From contig OX387606.1 of NCBI GenBank assembly GCA_947568835.1, positions 558,001 through 622,000 on the forward strand: 64,000 bases of DNA. The letters run 5' to 3'. Origin of the DNA: Protonemura montana (Eukaryota; Arthropoda; Insecta; Plecoptera; Nemouridae). The notes below the pieces were generated by a model. The model ran no database searches, was not told the origin of the DNA, and worked only from the letters and a program-made list of their open reading frames with translations. Positions within the stretch are counted from its first letter, which is position 1. Every line of letters starts with the position of its first letter. The position numbers and the translations under genes are program-made. Of the stretch, positions 22,951 to 35,614 are shown piece after piece.

Positions 22951-24700
22951 AAAAGAAGGAATGCACCTGTGGTATAAGCGATAGAATTTTGTGAATTTTA
23001 ATTTTAATTTTTATTTAATTTTAGTTTTTAGCATCATGACAATTTTCAACGCTTGTAAAAATAACTACTGTTTTTGTTTTTACGAAGTTATTAAGGGTTG
23101 AAATTTAAGGGTGGATTTTGTATACCCCTAAACTTGATAAGTAAGAAATGTATGTATTTTTTCTTGTTAATTAAAGCATGATTATCATTTTAGAATTAAT
23201 CCCATCCTTTTAAGTTTTTTTGTTCAAACGCTAGAGTGAATATAGTGAATGGCCATGCGGGGCAAAAAGTAAAATATTTGATTTTTCCATCTCCTGCCAC
23301 GGGCAAACCGCTAGGCGTATGGAAAAAACATTGAGAATGGGGGTTTTTATTTCCGATGTTTTAGACTTCCTGAAAATTTCGTCAAATTCTGAGATAGTGA
23401 AGGTTTTGAGTGTGGGCACTTGATATGGAAGGACCCAAATATAAATAAAAAAAATAAAGGTATAATATGGAATATGCATTGATTGCCAGCAGTTTGAGCT
23501 AATTGCTAATCGGTTTTTGCTAGTGAAGCATTGAAGTACCTTTTCTACCACCTGTAGTCGTTCACTTATGAGTACGATGAAACTGGCATTTGCAGGCATA
23601 CCTTATAGGCTGATCTAGCCAAGTCAGTTTTTTGAGATCTTTCGACTCGTTCGGTCAAAAGCGCAGCATTTTGTGAAGCTGAAGAGGTTGTGAATGGTTC
23701 GTAATGGTTGCACATTTTTGTACCGTCATAATCAGATTGGAAACGAACAAATCAAGTTCGAAGATCAACGAACGAAGATCAAATCAGAACGAACGTGATA
23801 TCACAGACTCTGCAAAACAATAACAAACTAGGAATAATGAGCCAAGATGAAGCAAAGTCTCATGTCAGGTGAATTTCATATGAAATACAGCAAAAAAAAG
23901 TAATAAAACATAACCGCATTTCATGACAGCCATAAAGCACTGCGTCTTTTCCAGTATATTACCGCACCACATTTCATATTGAAGTCCAAACACAAGTTTT
24001 TCACAAGATCAACCAACCCCATGAGCTCTTATTTATCTTTTTGCTGCGCCAAATATCGGCGTCTAAATGGAAGGCATGACGCCTCGCATGGTGAAGTCGA
24101 CGCCGTCCAACCACCTGAGGCTCACCCCACGAGTCTGCGCGTCACCACGCTCTATTTATGTTGTTCAGCGTGGGACGCCGAACGCAAGTAGAAGTCTTAG
24201 CGACGCTTCGGACACTCGACGTCGCGACGTCGCTGCCTCGACGCTATCACACAATGGGTGACGCGGCGTGGCTGAGTCCAATATCAAATTGTTGTCGTGA
24301 TGAAATGTTTTTAAATTATTCGCACTTCGGTTTTAAAGATAATCCAAACACGCAGAGTGAGTCTTTAATTAGTTTCACTTCAGTTTAATTACTAAAGTAC
24401 GCACATGGTGATTCTACAGTCGTGTTGTTCTTGGCGTTCCGTGCGGAAAGGAAGCATCGCAAGCGGCTACTACTCCATGGTAAGCTAACGAACTATTTAA
24501 TATGAAGCCGGAATTGTTTTCTGAAAATTGTGTTTGCTTGGAAGTGCTCTACTTCCTATTACGGTCGAGTTAGTAAAACTTGCGGCCGTAAAAACTTTGG
24601 CAGGTTTGTTTTTCGCTGTTCGCTTGTTGACTTTTGGCTCAACTATAGTGGAGCATCTTTCTTCATGACGTTTTGAACGTCTTGGCGTGTTCGTCCTGTT
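22951..24700. other. Non-coding stretch, GC-rich patch at 24060-24290
   Basis: Mostly AT-rich with no supported exon. The patch around 24060-24290 is conspicuously rich in CG dinucleotides and short palindromes such as GACGTCGCGACGTC near 24218. Its short open frames have no recognisable domain. Confidence 0.4.
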
Positions 24701-24704
24701 TTGA

Positions 24705-26900
24705 ATCTTGTTAACCTTATATAAAAGCCTTCAATTTGCGATGTTCAACTTTTTAGTTTGTAAGTAGGTATCTGGGATGTTTCATTGCCAGTGTATATCT
24801 TTATGGAAATTGCGAAATTTGGTTAAAAACGTGTGCAATTGGGTTATATTGGTTCATAATTCAGGTTTTCATCCTGTTGTGACACTTTCAGGGTGATTTA
24901 AAAGCGATTTATTGGTAAAATATTGATAATTATGTTTGCATCGTGGCTGGAGAGACTAATTTGGGCCATTTCTTACTGCTCGATTTTTATTTGATTCAAA
25001 CCTTGCCTTTAAATGACCTGCAGCATCTCGGTTATACTGTTCATGCATGCCTATGGAATTTATTGAAGAAATTAAGCGGAAACTCTGTTATTTACGTTCG
25101 TTTTACGTGAAATAGAATTATTTTTGCAAATAGAGTGACAGGTGCATTTATTTGTTTGGTTTTATGGCCACTGCAAGGTGAAAGAATTTTTAAATTCTTG
25201 TGAATGGCAGTGAATGGAGGCTATTAACACGTCAAAAAGGATCGGAAAGTTAAACAATCTACTAACACTTATATTGGAATTTATTGTAAATAGATTGAAA
25301 AGGATTAATTGTAAATAGTATACAAAAGGCGAAAAATTTCTTAAAATATGACGATTTTACTCCATCCACAGCCTAGACAAGATCACAAAATTGATTCCAA
25401 GCGATCGATGATATTTGTGGCATTTCTGCAAATCATCAATAACTTTAACTGACTTTGCAAGCTTTTAAGACATAAAATAGGAGTTTTTCTACAACTAATA
25501 CACACTTGATTAGTTTCTTATTGATAATTTTTCCAAAACCAGACTTAGAGTGACAGATCAAAGATAAACATTTGACAGCTATCTTTCATCGACTCAGGAC
25601 GCCGGGGATATTTATTTTATTTTCGAGAATGCCGTGATCATTCAACAGGTATTTAAATTCAAAACGTCATTAATTACAGAGTGCAGTTTTAACAAATCTG
25701 ATCCAAATACGTAATCCAAGCGCAATGCCACACTTTTAAGGAAAATATTTTAAATACTTAAGTCTCTACCGCGTGTAAGCCCGTGGCAATCTCAACCTTC
25801 AACAATATACTGTTTTTTAGCACTTAAGCTGAGGTTGGCGGGTAGTTTGACTGCTTTGAAGTGGTTGATTTTTACTCAAAATAAGTCATAAAATAATAGC
25901 AGCTGACATGTTAAAATCCAATGTAACAGCTTTTTGCGAGTAACAACGGCAAGAATTCTTGAAAAAAACACAAAAAAATCTGTTTTTAAACAATTTTTTT
26001 GCTCTTTCTACCAAAAAATGTACTTTAAATGGCATCATAATGAGCGAGTCGTTGCTACGGTCATAAAGGTATAAACGTCTTGCCGATTAAATGCCTAATT
26101 TCCAAGACACTGTTCAAATACGACACGTATTATTCAACCCCAGCCTAGACAAGATTCCACTACCAATTTCAAACGAAAAATATATTTCTGACTTTTATGC
26201 AAATCATCTGTGGGTTAACTTTCTATTGCCAGCAACCTAAGCATGGAATACGGATTATTTAACAACCAAACGATACTAAATATGTTTTTTAGAGATTATT
26301 CCGACTTATCTTGATTTTGAGTGACAGATTGCAAAAACAGGTGACAATTCTTTTTCATCGACGTAAGAAGCGGTGAAAAAAGTTATAATTTTCAAGCATG
26401 CTGTGAATTTGCAACAGGTTTTAAAACGCAAAGTGTTCAGTGAGAAAATTTTAATTTCAATTTGTGTTATGTTTAATACGCAATAAGGTGCAACAGAATG
26501 AGTAGCTGTTGACAATATCAAGGTACCTGTCAGGTGTTTTCAATGCGAAAAACGACGTATTAATTATTTCTTTGGCACTTTGCAAGGCTGTCCTGAACAT
26601 TTGGCGTCTTACCTGCGACTATTGTCATTTTCCTTATAGTTTCTTCTTATAAAAAATCGAACGTGCATCAAAGTGTGTAAATAAGGACTGAATTTGATTA
26701 AAGTGGATCAAAATTGAGAAGTGTATAAAACCTCAATTAGATCGTTTTGCGCAGGATCAGTATCACAACGGTGATTCTTATCTCTCAATACACTAATCAC
26801 ACTTATATAGACATAGATTCTTCGCCTTAAAGCAATCAAAAAGGGTCAAAATAAAACAGTATAGGAGTTGGATTTGGAGTTGGGTGAGATTGAACCTGAA
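24705..26900 (-). repeat. Inverted, diverged member of the long satellite/dispersed repeat family
   Basis: Read on the minus strand, this block contains the marks of the family: CTTTTATATAAGG plus AGTTGAACATCGC at its end (24708-24760), the TTTAACTTTCCRATCC block (near 25250) and the CATTCTCGAAAATAAAATAAATA block (near 25630), matching 61540-62760. The part 26125-26890 matches 4495-5290. No coding potential. Confidence 0.7.
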
Positions 26901-27089
26901 CATTGAGTCTAAGTATTAAAACTAAGAAAGAGGGTTAACCTTTTTCTACAATCCCACTCCCACTCTATCCCATTCTCCTTTTTCCTTTGATAAGATATTT
27001 TTCTTTGGTACTAAAATTGCTGAAATCAACTCAAATTAATCACATCACTCTTATCTCTCACCGCACACACGGCAGCTGCGTGCGCAGCG

Positions 27090-27830
27090 GGTTGCATTAG
27101 AGGCTTTGGAAAGGACATCTGACAAAACTCGGGAAACTTTTTAGAATACATTTTTTTTGGAAATTAACCAAAATGTTAAGTCTTGCCCACTTCCACAACA
27201 ACAACAGCGCTGTTAGCCAGCGGGCTCTGCTATATGTTATAAAGCAGCTTCAATAAGGTCTAGGTTCGATCCCAAGTCTTAGGACCTAGGTTATGGCCTA
27301 GGGCCATATTTGAGTCCTAATAAAGCCATCGGGTCTGTCCTCAGGGCATAGAGTCAAAAGGCTTAATTAAATCTTAGGGGCATCACACTTTGTTTTCTGA
27401 GAATTTTCTTAGTACCTACTCTTGGTTGTGATTCCATTAGAGGCTTTGGAAAGGGCATCTGACAAAACTCTCTCAACATCAACAGCGGCCATCAGGCAGC
27501 GGGTACTGATATATATTATAAAGCGGCTCCTTTAAAGTCCAGGTTCAGTCCCGGGTCTTAGGACGTAGGTTTTGGTCTAGAGCCATATTTGAGTTATAAC
27601 CTGGCCATCAAGAATGCCCTCAGGGCATAGGGGCAAAATACTTGATCAAGTCCTAAGGGCTTCACACTTTATTTTCTAAGCCTTTTCTTGGTACCTACTC
27701 TTTTTTGTGATTCCATTAGAGGCTTTGGAAAGGGCATCTGACAAAACTCGAGAAACGTTTAAACCAAAATGCCCACTCCCTTAAGCAGCCGTCATGCAGC
27801 GAGTTCTGATAGCCGCTGTTGCACTTCTCT
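27090..27830 (+). repeat. ~300-bp direct repeat x3 with tRNA-like promoter boxes
   Basis: TAGAGGCTTTGGAAAGG followed by CATCTGACAAAACTC recurs near 27098, 27436 and 27717. The units also share a block with a box-A-like TAGCCAGCGGG and a box-B-like GGTTCGATCCC (clearest near 27213 and 27272), suggesting a tandem array of a tRNA-derived short element. Confidence 0.6.
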
Positions 27831-28215
27831 GATCAAATAAAGAAATTCACATAACAATATTAGAGAGCGCCACCATAAATATAGAATTTCGTCTTTGCTC
27901 CTTGACTTCTTAGTGGAGAAACGAAGACAGAATAAAAAAAATATCTAATCAATTTGATTTGATTTATTAGGGGTCGGAAACATGGCATGTTTCTTAAGAT
28001 GAGCAAGAAAGCTAATTTGCAAGGACGCATGTATTTCATTCTGTGCTATCCGAGATTGAAAAGACGTTGAAAACTAAAAACGACGGGGAAAATTAAATTA
28101 ACTTCACCGTCGCAAATTGATCTCGACGTGTTTTGAAATCAATTTTTGCAGATGCTTTTTTGCCACGCCGTTAAAGTAAAAAAAAATTCGATTATGTTGT
28201 AAAAAGGGGCAGGGG

Positions 28216-29329
28216 AGGAGGGGTCTAAAAGTCTCAGGGGTAAGTTGACTCAGTGTTCAAATCTCGACTCCAAATGGTACCAGATGCAAAATACTGATCC
28301 GGGCTGCTTCGACGTCTAAATATCTTACTATTCTGAAAATGAAATTTGTTTTGGTGCATAATTCACACTCCTGGAAGAGATTGTTTGTTTTGACAGGTGG
28401 TTAGTAACTTTTCTGCTGCTAAGTCATTTCGTATTTTACGTAAAAATAATTAATACACATTTGGTTATAATGTAATTTTTTAAAGATTTATTAGACCACA
28501 TGAGCCATATTCACTATGAATAAGTGAATACTATGAATTACTATGTCTCTAAGTTTACGTGTAAATGTTTAAGACTTTAAACCCCACGTGTGGGTCAAGT
28601 TGTCTCAGACACTGAGGCTAGTTGTCTCAGTGAGATATTTCGTCTTGTGATCATATAATTAATTTAATTAAAATCTGCATCAGTTACTTTATGACAATAC
28701 CGAGTCAATGTTCGATTATTTATGTTAAAATCTTTTGCCATTTTTTCCTACAACACAAATTGAGCAGCGCGTAACATAACATCGGGTGCAACCAGCCCCC
28801 GATGAGTTTTTTTTTATAAACTCGTTATAACTCGTAATTGGTACATTTTTGTAAATTGCCTCTGTAAAAAGTAGAAAAAAACCAATCAATTACTTACAAA
28901 ACAAACAAAATGAACTTATACTGAAAGCTATTTCTGGGGTTATTTCATTCTGTGGTAACTAGACCCATCATAGACTTTCAGCTTTACATTTAAAATTAAT
29001 ATACTTCTCGTGCATAAATTCATCACATAAGAAAATATATAAACAGACAATATGTTTGCTTAAAAGAATATAAATATGCACATTCAATTAAAAGGATATT
29101 TTTACGTAAAATATGAAATAACTTAGCAGCAGAAAAGTTACTAACCACCTGTCAAAACAAACAATCTCTTCCAGGAGTGTGAATTATGCACCGAAACGAA
29201 TGAAATTTCAGAATAGTAAGATATTTTAGACGTCGAAGCAGCCAGGATCAGTATTTAGCTTCTGGTACCATTGGGAGTCGAGATTTGAACACTGAGACAA
29301 CTTGCCTCTGAGACTTTTAGACCCCTCCT
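28216..29329. mobile_element. Non-autonomous element with ~234-bp terminal inverted repeats
   Basis: The left arm 28216-28449 is nearly the exact reverse complement of the right arm 29097-29329; both start AGGAGGGGTCTAAAAGTCTC. The ~650-bp interior is AT-rich and non-coding. No clean target duplication is obvious, partly because the left flank is G-rich. The layout suits a MITE/foldback DNA transposon mobilised in trans. Confidence 0.82.
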
Positions 29330-30097
29330 TCCCTACTATGGGTTATTTCTCATGGACGGCCGTGGATATATGAGTTTTTTTTATAGTCAAAATGCCATTA
29401 TTAAATCATCCAAATCTATGGTAAAAATTAATTTTGAAGGGTAAATGCCTCCTTAACGCACAACTTCGCAACTAGCAAATTGAACTGCTCCGAACAATAT
29501 CGTCTCAGTAAGACTTTCTTTGAAAACGTAAGAGCACTACAACGACAGTGACAACAAAAGTTCAAACCAGAAGTGTCTTTCAGAAGGCGCAGCTCGTTAA
29601 CCAATGCAATGTGCCAGGTATTGTGCAAATTCCTAAGTTATTTCAATATCAATAGAGGTGCCGGTCCCTTCGGATCTTTTCTTCGGATGAAACCTTATAA
29701 CTATTTTTAGAATTGCCGGTGCCTGGTACACACGTTTTCGGGAGTCAAAACTTTCTTTCTGCATTAAATTCAACAAAAATGATGTAATTTTGAGTGCCTG
29801 TTTTGCAATGTTTCGCTAAAAACTAACAGATTGTTAATTTTTAACCAATTTTCCATTCATTTTTCTTTAAATAAACACAATTATTTCTATGCAGTTCTTG
29901 GAAACGGCTCCTTGGAAATTTGTCTAGAAGCTGCCAGAGACCATTAATTAAGGACGATACAAACTCGCTTAGTAAATCGCACTCTTCAAAGCTATTGGCA
30001 CTCATCATTTCCACAGATGCAAGTTTGAAGAAATTTAACAGATGCAATCATTTGTTTGGATTTTTAACCGCAGCTAGGTGAACGAATTCTTCAACTT
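29330..30097. other. Non-coding stretch
   Basis: AT-rich sequence with no supported exon and no repeat recognised within the window. Confidence 0.45.
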
Positions 30098-30640
30098 CAA
30101 GCGTTTGCAATTTAAATAAGAGTTCATCCTAATACAGCAACGAATCCAACGTCAATTTGGAGTTCTTCGAGTTTGACAGGTTGTGACGTGATATAGCGTC
30201 ACTAGAATCAGAGTGACTGTGAGTATTCACAGCCTCATGGTTCTACTCCTTGGAGAACTGTCATTCTCATCAAATACACTAAAATCGTCTCAAAAAGCCA
30301 GTGTCTGGATAGCTCAATGGTTCAGAGCAACACCCGCGAAAGGTGGAGATCGGGGTTCGAGTCTGCGTTTGGGCATCAATTTTAGAGACGGTTATAGTGT
30401 TGTTGATAATAAAATACCCCGCGCATTGCAAGCGTTTGCAATTTAAATAAGAGTTCATCCTAATGCCTGACAGAGCTTCTCAATTCTGCTATCTTATGTT
30501 ACCACGGGTATATCATGACCTAGCATAGGTGGTTCAATAAAAGATTCAACGTTGGGTAGCCATAGAGATGCTGAGATCGCCTGACAAAGCTTCTTAATTA
30601 TGCTATCTTATGTTACAACGGGTACATTTTGGAAGGGATG
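30098..30640 (+). mobile_element. tRNA-derived SINE-like element between 36-bp direct repeats
   Basis: A box-A-like TAGCTCAATGGTTCAGAGC at about 30311 and a box-B-like GGGTTCGAGTC at about 30352 are correctly ordered and spaced for a tRNA-type pol III promoter. The block lies between two identical 36-bp sequences (30098-30133 and 30429-30464). Part of it (30379-30450) recurs reversed at about 42775-42860. Immediately after, CCTGACARAGCTTCT repeats at about 30469 and 30581. Confidence 0.55.
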
Positions 30641-31036
30641 AGAAATGGGTAGAAGTGATGCTGAGTCCTGGTTTTACGGAAAAAAACAACATGCACGGCC
30701 ACCAAGCGCGCTCCACGTCAATCTTACAGGTGGGCAGGGACGATCGACTAAGCCGAGACGGCGCTGCCTGGGCGGGGACACGTTCTGGAGGAGTTTTACT
30801 TTGAAATCGCCCTTCTATTGGTCTCACATCGCCAGTCAATAAGTTGCCGACATAATAACCCTGTTTCATTTTATTTCGACGTATCACGGCGACTCTCGGA
30901 GGTGTTGACGAGCATCAGGACGCATGCGCTGTTCCAGAAGTCAAAACGTTTATAACTGCATCCTGACACATCGCCTGTCATACTTGTGGTAACCACGCGG
31001 TGTAACAACAGAGCGGTTCGTTTGCTGACCAATAAG

Positions 31037-32541
31037 GTGAGTTCAGGGCTTGGAAATAGGGCTTTGCTCCATGGACGCAGGACTGGGTGAGTTCAGGGCT
31101 TGGAAAGAGGGCTTTGCTCCATGGACGCAGGACTGGGTGAGTTCAGGGCTTGGAAATAGGGCTTTGCTCCATGGACGCAGGACTGGGTGAGTTCAGGGCT
31201 TGGAAATAGGGCTTTGCTCCATGGACGCAGGACTGGGTAAGTTCAGGGCTTGGAAAGAGGGCTTTGCTCCATGGACGCAGGACTGGGTGAGTTCAGGGCT
31301 TGGAAATAGGGCTTTGCTCCATGGACGCAGGACTGGGTGAGTTCAGGGCTTGGAAATAGGGCTTTGCTCCATGGACGCAGGACTGGGTGAGTTCAGGGCT
31401 TGGAAAGAGGGCTTTGCTCCATGGACGCAGGACTGGGTGAGTTCAGGGCTTGGAAATAGGGCTTTGCTCCATGGACGCAGGACTGGGTGAGTTCAGGGCT
31501 TGGAAAGAGGGCTTTGCTCCATGGACGCAGGACTGGGTGAGTTCAGGGCTTGGAAATAGGGCTTTGCTCCATGGACGCAGGACTGGGTGAGTTCAGGGCT
31601 TGGAAATAGGGCTTTGCTCCATGGACGCAGGACTGGGTGAGTTCAGGGCTTGGAAATATGGCTTTGCTCCATGGACGCAGGACTGGGTGAGTTCAGGGCT
31701 TGGAAATAGGGCTTTGCTCCATGGACGCAGGACTGGATGAGTTCAGGGCTTGGAAATAGGGCTTTGCTCCATGGACGCAGGACTGGATGAGTTCAGGGCT
31801 TGGAAATAGGGCTTTGCTCCATGGACGCAGGACTGGATGAGTTCAGGGCTTGGAAATAGGGCTTTGCTCCATGGACGCAGGACTGGGTGAGTTCAGGGCT
31901 TGGAAAGAGGGCTTTGCTCCATGGACGCAGGACTGGGTGAGTTCAGGGCTTGGAAATAGGGCTTTGCTCCATGGACGCAGGACTGGGTGAGTTCAGGGCT
32001 TGGAAATAGGGCTTTGCTCCATGGACGCAGGACTGGGTGAGTTCAGGGCTTGGAAATAGGGCTTTGCTCCATGGACGCAGGACTGGGTGAGTTCAGGGCT
32101 TGGAAATAGGGCTTTGCTCCATGGACGCAGGACTGGGTGAGTTCAGGGCTTGGAAATAGGGCTTTGCTCCATGGACGCAGGACTGGGTGAGTTCAGGGCT
32201 TGGAAAGAGGGCTTTGCTCCATGGACGCAGGACTGGGTGAGTTCAGGGCTTGGAAAGAGGGCTTTGCTCCATGGACGCAGGACTGGGTGAGTTCAGGGCT
32301 TGGAAATAGGGCTTTGCTCCATGGACGCAGGACTGGGTGAGTTCAGGGCTTGGAAAGAGGGCTTTGCTCCATGGACGCAGGACTGGGTGAGTTCAGGGCT
32401 TGGAAATAGGGCTTTGCTCCATGGACGCAGGACTGGGTGAGTTCAGGGCTTGGAAATAGGGCTTTGCTCCATGGACGCAGGACTGGGTGAGTTCAGGGCT
32501 TGGAAATAGGGCTTTGCTCCATGGACGCAGGACTGGGTGAG
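31037..32541 (+). repeat. 50-bp minisatellite, 30 copies
   Basis: The unit GTGAGTTCAGGGCTTGGAAA followed by TAGGGCTTTGCTCCATGG and ACGCAGGACTGG repeats 30 times without indels. Variation is nearly confined to one site (AAATAGG or AAAGAGG), plus GTAAGT at 31237 and ACTGGATGAG in three consecutive units from 31736. Each unit junction forms a consensus-like 5' splice site (CTGG|GTGAGT). Confidence 0.95.
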
Positions 32542-33675
32542 TGTTTGTCCTTAATTGTGTCCGCAAGAAGATAATTTTCAAAGGCTATGTTTGGGAAAAT
32601 CTCTTCATGCTTTTTACATGAGCAATTTTGTTTAAACTTTTCCTTACGTGTTGTTTCTAAAAAAAGGTACTAGCATCAAGATATTTTATATTTGAAATTC
32701 CTTTTTTGAATTTACTTTTAAGTGTGGCCTTCTTTTAAATGCTCATCCCTTTAATATTTTTAATCTGTTCAGTACTCTTCACAATCGCTTTAAAGCACTC
32801 TTTTAACGTTTCTTTTTTTTACTTGTGTCTCCTTTATCTTAATTTAAAGCACTAGTTTTGACAAAAACTTTTTAAACTGGGGTTTGAATGGTAATATTTG
32901 TTATTTCATGTAACGATCTTCATGCCGCATTAAGCACCCAGCTCATAAACAGAGCTATACTTGCATTTTTTTTTTGGTTTGTTTTGGGCCGATTTTACCA
33001 ACGCCGTTTAAATCTTGCTTAGTCGGCGTTTAAGGGAGGTTTAAAACCAAAAGTAACTTACTCCGTTCAGCATACATTATGAGAGATTTGAAATAGGATG
33101 CATAGATAAATGCACAAAAAAAAATGTAATTTAAAATTTGATGATGATGATGATTCAGGAAGGCTTTGTCCTGTCACATCAAAGCAATTTTATTTAGCAG
33201 CCGTCACTATTTTCTGTCCAACCTAATCGCCGCTTCATATTTGAACGGTGACGAATGGGAGTTAAGATATTAAACTATTGGTACCATTGGTATTTTGTTT
33301 GTACTTCCAAGCCACCAAATATTCCGTTTCTGTACGTATCACAAACGCAAATTATGACAGCACACACTATTTGTGTGTGGCTTTATTTTTACTGTAATCC
33401 AGAGCCAACCGAATTTGCTTATTTCAGTGCCTGCTATGTCAATTCCTCGTCGAAGGTTGTTGTTTCATTTTTATCATTATTATTATTATTTCAAAAATGT
33501 CAATAGCTTTCAAAAAATTTATTTGTTAAAAAAAAAACACTTTTTCATCGAACTGTCAAGTTAAAACGACCAAAAATAGCCCGTTAAGTACTTTTTTTTT
33601 AACTCTCCATGAAATCGCGAAGGGCACCCCGATTCGATATCATTTGTTGATTTAATTGCTTAGTGTGGTGATTAG
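32542..33675. other. Non-coding stretch
   Basis: AT-rich with poly-T tracts, no supported exon. A short (GAT)n run occurs near 33140. Confidence 0.45.
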
Positions 33676-35075
33676 TGGGATGATGATGATGATGAGGCTA
33701 ATGATGAATCTAGCCTTGCTTAGAAGAGAGGAAGAGAAACCCGGTGTCGGCACGTAGCCTACTACTGTCGAAGAGCACCAAGCGGACCACCGGCTTAGCG
33801 TCCCTTCCGAAGGACGGTACAACTCGAACAACAGGATTCCTCCACAAATCCATGCTGTCGAGAGGTTAATAAGCAAGGCGAGTGAAGTTGCTGTACTAAA
33901 TTTCGTCCTTCCAACCTCTCTCCCGAACAGAACTGGTCATGTGTATGATGGTCACCCATTCAATACCTGACTCAGCGATGTTTTGCTTAACTTTCATCCC
34001 TCCAACCTCTCTCCCGAACAGAACTGGACATGTATATGATGGTCACCCATCCAATACCTGACCCAGCGCAGTGTTGCTTAACTTTCATCCCTCCAACCTC
34101 TCTCCCGAACAGAACTGGTCATGTGTATGACGGTCACCCATTCATTACCTGACCCAGCGCAGTGTTGCTTAACTTTTATCCCTCCAACCTCTCTGCCGAA
34201 CAGAACTGGTCATGTGTATGACGGTTACTCATTTAATACCTGACCCAGCGCAGTGTTGCTTAACTTTCATCCCTCCAACCTCTCTCCCGAACAGAACTGG
34301 GCATGTGTATGACGGTCACTCATTCAATACCTGACCCAGCGCAGTGTTGCTTAACTTTTATCCCTCCAACCTCTCTCCCGAACAGAACTGGTCATGTGTT
34401 TGACGGTCACCCATTCAATACCTGACCCAGCGCAGTGTTGCTTAACTTTCATCCCTCCAACCTCTCTCCCGAACAGAACTGGTCATGTGTATGATGGTCA
34501 CCCATCCAATACCTGACCCAGCGCAGTGTTGCTTAACTTTCATCCCTCTAACCTCTCTCCCAAACAGAACTGGTCGTGTGTATGACGGTCACCCATCCAA
34601 TACCTGACCCAGTTCAGTGTTGCTTTACTTTCATCCCTCCAACCTCTCTCCCGAACAGAACTGGTCATGTGTATGACGGTCACCCATTCATTACCTGACC
34701 CAGCGCAGTGTTGCTTAACTTTTATCCCTCCAACCTCTCTCCCGAACAGAACTGGTCATGTGTATGATGGTCACCCATCCAATACCTGACTCAGCACAGT
34801 GTTGCTTAACTTTCATCACTCCAACCTCTCTCCCGAACAGAACTGGTCATGTGTATAATGGTCACCCATCCAATACCTGACCCAGCGCAGTGTTGCTTAA
34901 CTTTCATCCCTCCAACCTCTCTCCCGAACAGAACTGGTCATGTGTATAATGGTCACCCATCCAATACCTGACCCAGCGCAGTGTTGCTTAACTTTCATCC
35001 CTCCAACCTCTCTCCCGAACAGAACTGGTCATGTGTATGATGGTCACCCATCCAATACCTGACTCAGCGCACCGC
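33676..35075 (-). mobile_element. 5S-rRNA-derived SINE with 91-bp tandem units, copy C
   Basis: Minus-strand copy with about 13 units of the 91-bp 5S-like segment (33899-35072) and the same unique tail (33722-33898), ending in a (GAT)n run on the plus strand at 33679. Several units carry changes such as ATGACGGTCAC in place of ATGATGGTCAC. It is the longest of the three arrays. Confidence 0.8.
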
Positions 35076-35084
35076 ACGGTTTTG

Positions 35085-35165
35085 CGTGTTGGAAACACCG
35101 GTTCTCATGAGATCACTGAAGTTAAGCAAAGCTGGGACGGCATGTCTGCACGCGACACTTTTTAG
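35085..35165 (+). mobile_element. Plus-strand 5S-like SINE head abutting the minus-strand array
   Basis: GGTTCTCATGAGATCACTGA then AGTTAAGCAAAGCTGG is a 5S-like head in the orientation opposite to copy C, only ~20 bp from it, giving a head-to-head arrangement. It diverges after the box-A region. Confidence 0.65.
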
Positions 35166-35539
35166 TGGCTTCGGGATAAACTATGAATGGGCAGTCATAT
35201 TATAATAAGCATAGGCAATAAAGCGACGATCGATTTAACTAGAAGTTAAGAAAAATATGCACCTTGCCAGTTTGAATTTTGTCGTCTGCAGATTTCGTGC
35301 CGCGGCTGTTTCCGGTAAAACTAAACCTCTTTGTGAGTCTGGCATGACAAGCAATTAAGAAGCTTGTGTGATAATTTGTAATAATTTACTCTAAAGCACT
35401 CTCGATCAGACAAAAAGTGTCAATGAAACCGAAGTCCGCGTCCGTCGGCGAGCGGCGCTCTATTACGTACAGCGAGTCCGGGCGAGTCACTCAGACGCGC
35501 TGTCGATAGATCCTCATAGCAACGGAGTAGGGGACAGGT

Positions 35540-35605
35540 ATTGGATGGGTGACCATTTTACACATTTCCAACTTAGTTTGGAGAAAAAGTTGGAGAAAAT
35601 ATATT
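35540..35605 (+). repeat. Isolated 5S-like fragment
   Basis: GACAGGTATTGGATGGGTGACC and a degenerate continuation match part of one 91-bp SINE unit. It runs directly into the interspersed repeat carrying the hammerhead-like motif. Confidence 0.55.
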
Positions 35606-35614
35606 CTGTTGGAG

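Noticed and set aside
30301-30372. Genuine tRNA gene
   Set aside because: Box A and box B are present, but no convincing acceptor stem or anticodon arm could be folded by eye; the block sits in a repeated element.
31037-32541. CRISPR-like regular array
   Set aside because: There are no unique spacers: the whole 50 bp repeats, and the genome is clearly eukaryotic.
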